Origin: Silene conica
Lineage: Eukaryota > Streptophyta > Magnoliopsida > Caryophyllales > Caryophyllaceae
Direction of reading: 5' to 3'
Length of the DNA: 64,000 nucleotides
Assembly: GCA_029255685.2 (NCBI GenBank)
Contig: CM055313.2
Coordinates: 49,756,579 to 49,820,578 of the forward strand
The translations under genes and the position numbers were made by a program. A model generated the notes under the pieces. That model saw only the letters and a list, made by a program, of their open reading frames with translations. It was not told the DNA's origin and searched no databases. Positions 57,676 to 64,000 of this stretch are shown one piece after another (position 1 is the first letter of the stretch; each line of letters opens with the position of its first letter).

Positions 57676-57930
57676 TTTTTTTCTGAATTTCGTTTTTCCT
57701 TTGGTTTTTTTTCTTATTTTCGTGTTATTAACGAATAAAATGCGTAGATCACGTCGAAATAATAAATTTGAAAAAAAAATCGTCCGAATCGGACACTCCG
57801 GGAGCAAGTTACGGCCTGTCGAAGACACGGAGGCGTGACGGGATAATGAGAGGACTACCGGAACTCAGTTTATGTCGAACAGAGTAGACGAAAATGGGGT
57901 AATATAAGCAAATATGTGATGAAAGTGTAT

Positions 57931-58049
57931 GGGTGCGATCATACCAGCACTAATGCACCGGATCCCATCAGAACTCCGCAGTTAAGCGTGCCTGGACGAG
58001 AGTAGTACTAGGATGGGTGACCTCCTGGGAAGGCCTCGTGTTGCACCCC
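57931..58049 (+). rRNA. 5S rRNA: 5S rRNA, copy 84
   Basis: T62C and G66A, a mix of family D and B marks. Next at +370. Confidence 0.95.
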
Positions 58050-58300
58050 TTTTTTTCTAAATTTCGTTTTTCCTTTGGTTTTTTTTCTTATTTTCGTGTT
58101 ATTAATGAATAAAATGCGTATATCACGTCGAAATAATAAATTTGAAAAAAAATCGTCCGAATCGGACACTCCGGGAGCAAGTTACGCCCTGTCGAAGACA
58201 CGGAGGCGTGACGGGATAATGAGAGGACTACCGGAACTCAGTTTATGTCGAACAGAGACGAAAATGGGGTAATATAAGCAAATTTGTGATGAAAGTGTAT

Positions 58301-58419
58301 GGGTGCGATCATACCAGCACTAATTCACCGGATCCCATCAGAACTCCGCAGTTAAGCGTGCTTGGGCGAGAGTAGTACTAGGATGGGTGACCTCCTGGGA
58401 AGGCCTCGTGTTGCACCCC
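58301..58419 (+). rRNA. 5S rRNA: 5S rRNA, copy 85
   Basis: G25T. Next at +369. Confidence 0.96.
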
Positions 58420-58669
58420 TTTTTTTCTAAATTTCGTTTTTCCTTTGGTTTTTTTTCTTATTTTCGTGTTATTAATGAATAAAATGCGTATATCACGTCG
58501 AAATAATAAATTTGAAAAAAAATCGTCCGAATCGGACACTCCGGGAGCAAGTTACGGCCTGTCGAAGACACGGAGGCGTGACGGGATAATGAGAGGACTA
58601 CCGGAACTCAGTTTATGTCGAACAGAGACGAAATGGGGTAATATAACCAAATTTGTGATGAAACTGTAT

Positions 58670-58788
58670 GGGTGCGATCATACCAGCACTAATGCGCCGG
58701 ATCCCATCAGAACTCCGCAGTTAAGCGTGCTTGGGCGAGAGTAGTACTAGGTTTGGTGACCTCCTGGGAAGGCCTCGTGTTGCACCCC
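58670..58788 (+). rRNA. 5S rRNA: 5S rRNA, copy 86
   Basis: A27G, A83T and G85T; two C-box changes. The upstream element reads TAATATAACC. Next at +373. Confidence 0.93.
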
Positions 58789-59042
58789 TTTTTTTCTAAA
58801 TTTCATTTTACTTTTGTTTTTTTTCTTATTTTCTTGTTATTAACGAAAAAAATGCGTATATCACGTCGAAATAATAAATTTGAAAAAAAAAAAATCGTCC
58901 GAATCGGACACTCCGGGAGCAAGTTACGGCCTGTCGAAGACACGGAGGCGTGACGGGATAATGAGAGGACTACCGGAACTCAGTTTATGTCGAACAGAGA
59001 CGAAAATGGGGTAATATAAGCAAATATGTGATGAAAGTGTAT

Positions 59043-59161
59043 GGGTGCGATCATACCATTACTAATGCACTGGATCCCATCAGAACTCCGCAGTTAAGCG
59101 TGCTTGGGCGAGAGTAGTACTAGGATGGGTGACCTCCTGGGAAGGCCTCGTGTTGCACCCT
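59043..59161 (+). rRNA. 5S rRNA: 5S rRNA, copy 87
   Basis: G17T, C18T, C29T and C119T. Next at +370. Confidence 0.93.
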
Positions 59162-59412
59162 TTTTTTTCTAAATTTCGTTTTTCCTTTGGTTTTTTTTCT
59201 TATTTTCGTGTTATTAACGAATAACATGCGTATATCACGTCGAAATAATAAATTTGAAAAAAAATCGTCCGAATCGGACACTCCGGGAGCAAGTTACGGC
59301 CTGTCGAAGACACGGAGGCGTGACGGGATAATGAGAGGACTACCGGAACTCAGTTTATGTCGAACAGAGACGAAAATGGGGTAATATAAGCAAATTTGTG
59401 ATGAAAGTGTAT

Positions 59413-59531
59413 GGGTGCGATCATACCAGCACTAATGCACCGGATCCCATCAGAACTCCGCAGTTAATCGTGCTAGGGCGAGAGTAGTACTAGGATGGGT
59501 GACCTCCTGGGAAGGCCTCGTGTTGCACCCC
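59413..59531 (+). rRNA. 5S rRNA: 5S rRNA, copy 88
   Basis: G56T and T63A, both in the A box, so promoter strength may be reduced. Next at +368 (CAGACG has lost GA). Confidence 0.93.
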
Positions 59532-59780
59532 TTTTTTTCTAAATTTCGTTTTTCCTTTGGTTTTTTTTCTTATTTTCGTGTTATTAACGAATAAAATGCG
59601 TATATCACGTCGAAATAATAAATTTGAAAAAAAATCGTCCGAATCGGACACTCCGGGAGCAAGTTACGGCCTGTCGAAGACACGGAGGCGTGACGGGATA
59701 ATGAGAGGACTACCGGAACTCAGTTTATGTCGAACAGACGAAAATGGGGTAATATAAGCAAATTTGTGATGAAACTGTAT

Positions 59781-59899
59781 GGGTGCGATCATACCAGCAC
59801 TAATGCACCGGATCCCATCAGAACTCCGCAGTTAAGCGTGCTTGGGCGAGAGTAGTACTAGGATGGGTGACCTCCTGGGAAGGTCTCGTGTTGAACCCC
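59781..59899 (+). rRNA. 5S rRNA: 5S rRNA, copy 89
   Basis: C104T and C114A; the latter breaks the G5-C114 pair of helix I. Next at +373. Confidence 0.92.
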
Positions 59900-60153
59900 T
59901 TTTTTTCTAAATTTCGTTTTTCCTTTGGTTTTTTTTCTTATTTTCGTGTTATTAACGAATAAAATGCGTATATCACGTCGAAATAATAAATTTGAAAAAA
60001 AAAAATCGTCCGAATCGGACACTCCGGGAGCAAGTTACGGCCTGTCGAAGACACGGAGGCGTGACGGGATAATGAGAGGACTACCGGAACTCCGTTTATG
60101 TCGAACCGAGACGAAAATGGGGTAATATAAGCAAATTTTTGATGAAAGTGTAT

Positions 60154-60272
60154 GGGTGCGATCATACCAGCACTAATGCACCGGATCCCATCAGAACTCC
60201 GCAGTCAAGCGTGCTTGGGCGAGAGTAGTACTAGGATGGGTGACCTCCTGGGAAGGCCTCGTGTTGCACCCC
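60154..60272 (+). rRNA. 5S rRNA: 5S rRNA, copy 90
   Basis: T53C. Next at +371. Confidence 0.96.
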
Positions 60273-60524
60273 TTTTTTTCTAAATTTCGTTTTTCCTTTG
60301 GTTTTTTTCTTATTTTCGTGTTATTAACGAATAAAATGCGTATATCACGTCGAAATAATAAATTTGAAAAAAAAAATCGTCCGGATCGGACACTCCGGGA
60401 GCAAGTTACGGCCTGTCGAAGACACGGAGGTGTGACGGGATAATGAGAGGACTACCGGAACTCAGTTTATGTCGAACAGAGACGAAAATGGGGTAATATA
60501 AGCAAATTTGTGATGAAAGTGTAT

Positions 60525-60643
60525 GGGTGCGATCATAGCAGCACTAATGCACCGGATCCCATCAGAACTCCGCAGTTAAGCGTGCTTGGGCGAGAGTAGT
60601 ACTAGGTTGGGTGACCTCCTGGGAAGGCCTCGTGTTGCAACCC
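60525..60643 (+). rRNA. 5S rRNA: 5S rRNA, copy 91
   Basis: C14G, A83T (family C without G70A) and C116A, which breaks the G3-C116 pair. Next at +372. Confidence 0.92.
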
Positions 60644-60896
60644 TTTTTTTCTAAATTTCTATTTTCCTTTGGTTTTTTTTCTTATTTTCGTGTTATTAAC
60701 GAATAAAATGCGTATATCACGTCGAAATAATAAATTTGAAAAAAAAAATCGTCCGAATCGGACACTCCGGGAGCAAGTTACGGCCTGTCGAAGAGACGGA
60801 GGCGTGACGGGATAATGAGAGGACTACCGGAACTCAGTTTATGTCGAACCGAGACGAAAATGGGGTAATATAAGAAAATTTTTGATGAAAGTTTAT

Positions 60897-61015
60897 GGGT
60901 GCGATCATACCAGCACTAATGCACCGGATCCCATCAGAACTCCGCAGTTAAGCGTGCTTGGGCGAGAGTAGTACTAGGATGGGTGACCTCCTGGGAAGGC
61001 CTCGTGTTGCACCCC
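60897..61015 (+). rRNA. 5S rRNA: 5S rRNA, copy 92
   Basis: Consensus gene, but upstream reads TAAGAAAATTTTTGATGAAAG. Next at +372. Confidence 0.97.
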
Positions 61016-61268
61016 TTTTTTTCTAAATTTCGTTTTTCCTTTGGTTTTTTTTCTTATTTTCGTGTTATTAACGAATAAAATGCGTATATCACGTCGAAAT
61101 AATAAATTTGAAAAAAAAAATCGTCCGAATCGGACACTCCGGGAGCAAGTTACGGCCTGTCGAAGACACGGAGGTGTGACGGGATAATGAGAGGACTACC
61201 GGAACTCAGTTTATGTCGAACAGAGACGAAAATGGGGTAATATAAGCAAATTTGTGATGAAAGTGTAT

Positions 61269-61387
61269 GGGTGCGATCATACCAGCACTAATGCACCGGA
61301 TCCCACCAGAACTCCGCAGTTAAGCGTGCTTGGGCGAGAGTAGTACTAGGATGGGTGACCTCCTGGGAAAGCCTCGTGTTGCACCCC
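61269..61387 (+). rRNA. 5S rRNA: 5S rRNA, copy 93
   Basis: T38C and G102A. Next at +371. Confidence 0.95.
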
Positions 61388-61639
61388 TTTTTTTCTAAAT
61401 TTCGTTTTTCCTTTGGTTTTTTTTCTTATTTTCGTGTTATTAACGAATAAAATGCGTATATCACGTCGAAATAATAAATTTGCAAAAAAAATCGTCCGAA
61501 TCGGACACTCCGGGAGCAAGTTACGGCCTATCGAAGACACGGAGGCGTGACGGGATAATGAGAGGACTACCGGAACTTAGTTTATGTCAAACAGAGACGA
61601 AAATGGGGTAATATAAGCAAATTTGTGATGAAAGTGTAT

Positions 61640-61758
61640 GTGTGCGATCATACCAGCACTAATGCACCGGATCCCATCAGAACTCCGCAGTTAAACGTGC
61701 TTGGGCGAGAGTAGTACTAGGATGGGTGACCTCCTGGGAAGGCCTCGTGTTGCACCCC
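61640..61758 (+). rRNA. 5S rRNA: 5S rRNA, copy 94
   Basis: G2T breaks a helix I pair with C117 and G56A is in the A box; a pseudogene candidate. Next at +370. Confidence 0.91.
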
Positions 61759-62009
61759 TTTTTTTCTAAATTTCGTTTTTCCTTTGGTTTTTTTCTTATT
61801 TCCGTGTTATTAACGAATAAAATGCGTATATCACGTCGAAATAATAAATTTGAAAAAAAAATCGTCCGAATCGGACACTCCGGGAGCAAGTTACGGTCTG
61901 TCGAAGACACAGAGGCGTGACAGGATAATGAGAGGACTACCGGAACTCAGTTTATGTCGAACAGAGACGAAAATGGGGTAATATAAGCAAATTTCTGATG
62001 AAAGTGTAT

Positions 62010-62128
62010 GGGTGCGATCATACCAGCGCTAATGCACCGGATCCCATCAGAACTCCGCAGTGAAGCGTGCTTGGGCGACAGTAGTACTAGGATGGGTGAC
62101 CTCCTGGGAAGGCCTCGTGTTGCACCCT
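62010..62128 (+). rRNA. 5S rRNA: 5S rRNA, copy 95
   Basis: A19G, T53G, G70C and C119T. Next at +373. Confidence 0.92.
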
Positions 62129-62382
62129 TTTTTTCCTAAATTTTGTTTTTCCTATGGTTTTTTCTCTTATTTTCGTGTTATTAACGAATAAAATGCGTAT
62201 ATCACATCGAAATAATAAATTTGAAAAAAAAAAATCGTCCGAATCGGACACTCCGGGAGCAAGTTACGGCCTGTCGAAGACACGGAGGCGTAACGGGATA
62301 ATGAGAGGACTACCGGAGCTCAGTTTATGTCGAACAGAGACGAAAATGGGGTAATATAAGCAAATTTGTGATGAAAGTGTAT

Positions 62383-62501
62383 GTGTGCGATCATACCAGC
62401 ACTAATGCACCTGATCCCATCAGAACTCCGCAGTTAAGCGTGCTTGGGCGAGAGTAGTACTAGGTTGGGTGACCTCCTGGGAAGGCCTCGTGTTGCACCC
62501 C
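62383..62501 (+). rRNA. 5S rRNA: 5S rRNA, copy 96
   Basis: G2T (helix I mismatch), G30T and A83T. Next at +372. Confidence 0.91.
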
Positions 62502-62754
62502 TTTTTTTCTAAATTTCTATTTTCCTTTGGTTTTTTTTCTTATTTTCGTGTTATTAACGAATAAAATGCGTATATCACGTCGAAAAAATAAATTTGAAAA
62601 GAAAAATCGTCCGAATCGGACACTCCGAGAGCAAGTTACGTCCTGTCGAAGACACGGAGGCGTGACGGGATAATGAGAGGACTACCGGAACTCAGTTTAT
62701 GTCGAACAGAGACGAAAATGGGGTAATATAAGCAAATTTGTGATGAGAGTGTAT

Positions 62755-62873
62755 GGGTGCGATCATACCAGCACTAATGCACCGGATCCCATCAGAACTC
62801 CGCAGTTAAGCGTGCTTGGGCGAGAGTAGTACTAGGATGGGTGACCTCCTGGGAAGGCCTCGTGTTGCACCCC
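62755..62873 (+). rRNA. 5S rRNA: 5S rRNA, copy 97
   Basis: Consensus; the spacers around it have G in the A-run (GAAAAGAAAAATCG). Next at +371. Confidence 0.98.
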
Positions 62874-63125
62874 TTTTTTTCTAAATTTCGTTTTTTCTTT
62901 GGTTTTTTTCTTATTTTCGTGTTATTAACGAATAAAATGCGTATATCACGTCGAAATAATAAATTTGAAAAGAAAAATCGTCCGAATCGGACACTCCGAG
63001 AGCAAGTTACGGCCTGTCGAAGACACGGAGGCGTGACGGGATAATGAGAGGACTACCGGAACTCAGTTTATGTCGAACAGAGACGAAAATGGGGTAATAT
63101 AAGCAAATTTCTGATGAAAGTGTAT

Positions 63126-63244
63126 GGGTGCGATCATACCAGCGCTAATGCACCGGATCCCATCAGAACTCCGCAGTGAAGCGTGCTTGGGCGAGAGTAG
63201 TACTAGGTTGGGTGACCTCCTGGGAAGGCCTCGTGTTGCACCCC
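63126..63244 (+). rRNA. 5S rRNA: 5S rRNA, copy 98
   Basis: A19G and T53G as in copy 95, then A83T as in copy 96: a probable exchange product. Next at +372. Confidence 0.94.
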
Positions 63245-63497
63245 TTTTTTTCTAAATTTCTATTTTCCTTTGGTTTTTTTTCTTATTTTCGTGTTATTAA
63301 CGAATAAAATGCGTATATCACGTCGAAAAAATAAATTTGAAAAGAAAAATCGTCCGAATCGGACACTCCGAGAGCAAGTTACGTCCTGTCGAAGACACAG
63401 AGGCGTGACGGGATAATGAGAGGACTACCGGAACTCAGTTTATGTCGAACAGAGACGAAAATGGGGTAATATAAGCAAATTTGTGATGAGAGTGTAT

Positions 63498-63616
63498 GGG
63501 TGCGATCATACCAGCACTAATGCACCGGATCCCATCAGAACTCCGCAGTTAAGCGTGCTTGGGCGAGAGTAGTACTAGGATGGGTGACCTCCTGGGAAGG
63601 CCTCGTGTTGCACCCC
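63498..63616 (+). rRNA. 5S rRNA: 5S rRNA, copy 99
   Basis: Consensus. Next at +371. Confidence 0.98.
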
Positions 63617-63868
63617 TTTTTTTCTAAATTTCGTTTTTCCTTTGGTTTTTTTCTTATTTTCGTGTTATTAACGAATAAAATGCGTATATCACGTCGAAAT
63701 AATAAATTTGAAAAGAAAAATCGTCCGAATCGGACACTCCGAGAGCAAGTTACGGCCTGTCGAAGACACGGAGGCGTGACGGGATAATGAGAGGACTACC
63801 GGAACTCAGTTTATGTCGAACAGAGACGAAAATGGGGTAATATAAGCAAATTTGTGATGAGAGTGTAT

Positions 63869-63987
63869 GGGTGCGATCATACCAGCACTAATGCACCGGA
63901 TCCCATCAGAACTCCGCAGTTAAGCGTGCTTGGGCGAGAGTAGTACTAGGATGGGTGACCTCCTGGGAAGGCCTCGTGTTGCACCCC
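63869..63987 (+). rRNA. 5S rRNA: 5S rRNA, copy 100
   Basis: Consensus; last copy in the window, complete, with six Ts then CC at the very edge. Confidence 0.98.
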
Positions 63988-64000
63988 TTTTTTCCTAAAT

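Larger units (their letters stand above)
54583..57930 (+). repeat. Pentameric higher-order repeat of about 1,858 bp (copies 75-78 and 80-83)
   Basis: Pairs 75/80, 76/81, 77/82 and 78/83 lie 1,858 or 1,859 bp apart and share C49G, G97T+A101C, C14G+C119T, and T62G+T112C+C119T respectively. Confidence 0.9.
26928..64000 (+). repeat. 5S ribosomal DNA tandem array, 100 genes plus a partial first spacer
   Basis: Head-to-tail units of 119-bp gene plus about 252-bp spacer, all plus strand. It starts mid-spacer at 26928 (TGCGTATATCACG) and continues past the right edge. No 18S, 26S, histone or other gene is linked, so this is the separate 5S arrangement. The spacer is about as uniform as the gene. Fixed landmarks are the T-run after the gene, TTATTAACGAATAAAATGCG, an A-run of 7-12, ATCGTCCGAATCGGACACTC (which contains the palindrome TCCGAATCGGA), and GGGGTAATATAAGC. 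Transcription by RNA polymerase III would feed 5S RNA to the large ribosomal subunit. Confidence 0.98.

Noticed and set aside
27998..63787. Dozens of 61-99-codon ORFs in the 5S array on both strands (MVFFLIFVLL..., MSSTGRNLLPEC..., MTSWEGLVLHPFF...)
   Set aside because: They are the same spacer and 5S sequence read in other frames, repeated with the unit. Length changes in A- and T-runs switch frames freely from copy to copy, which is not how coding sequence evolves.
27116..63987. Assembly artefact as the sole cause of the higher-order repeats
   Set aside because: Twin blocks differ by private changes (for example G98C in copy 26, C91T in copy 17), so they are not simple duplicated contigs. 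Local copy-number errors cannot be excluded.
26928..64000. Linked 5S-35S or 5S-histone arrangement
   Set aside because: Every spacer was scanned and contains no 18S, 5.8S, 26S or histone sequence. The units are plain 5S.

Overview
The window looks like nuclear DNA of a dicot plant. No host single-copy protein gene is recognisable. It splits cleanly in two: about 26.9 kb of AT-rich, nested and decayed LTR retrotransposons, then about 37 kb of tandem 5S rRNA genes running off the right edge. The 119-nt 5S sequence is a typical angiosperm one. I do not assign a family.

Left half, outside in. Positions 1-3097 look like the 3' end of a Sirevirus-type Copia element: the end of an envelope-like or plant-transposon-protein-like ORF, several polypurine tracts, and an LTR. 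Next comes an Athila-like Gypsy element on the minus strand, with its 5' LTR at 23559-24414, a tRNA-Asp primer-binding site, a gag remnant with stop codons, and a 3' LTR-like region at about 3110-5646. That 3' LTR carries a 1,095-bp Tourist/Harbinger-type MITE. The Athila-like gag is split by a 17.3-kb Copia-type element (5660-22981) with equal-length 1,309-bp LTRs and a perfect TCAAG target-site duplication. Inside the Copia element lies a second subfamily whose two nearly identical 1,283-bp LTRs face each other (11089-12371 plus, 16802-18084 minus). Between them is an intact gag-only ORF with a CCHC zinc knuckle. No protease, integrase, reverse transcriptase or RNase H was seen. A truncated second Sirevirus-like LTR and a short inverted-repeat element fill 24415-26927.

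Right half. From 26928 to the end there are 100 complete 5S rRNA genes, all on the plus strand and all 119 nt, spaced 366-375 bp (mean about 371). Each has a TATA-like motif at -28 and most have a T-run right after the gene. Sixteen copies match the consensus exactly. The rest carry recurrent, linked substitutions that define variant families. These families are arranged in higher-order repeats: dimers of 740 bp, pentamers of about 1,858 bp, hexamers of about 2,222 bp, and a shuffled mosaic between copies 48 and 75. This is the footprint of repeated unequal exchange. Nearly all copies have G at position 103, where the usual plant 5S sequence has T.

The short ORFs in the 5S spacers are by-products of repeat sequence and are not annotated as genes. 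I saw no CRISPR, operon or novel enzymatic system. The unusual features are the fine structure of the 5S array and the inverted-LTR gag-only retroelement.
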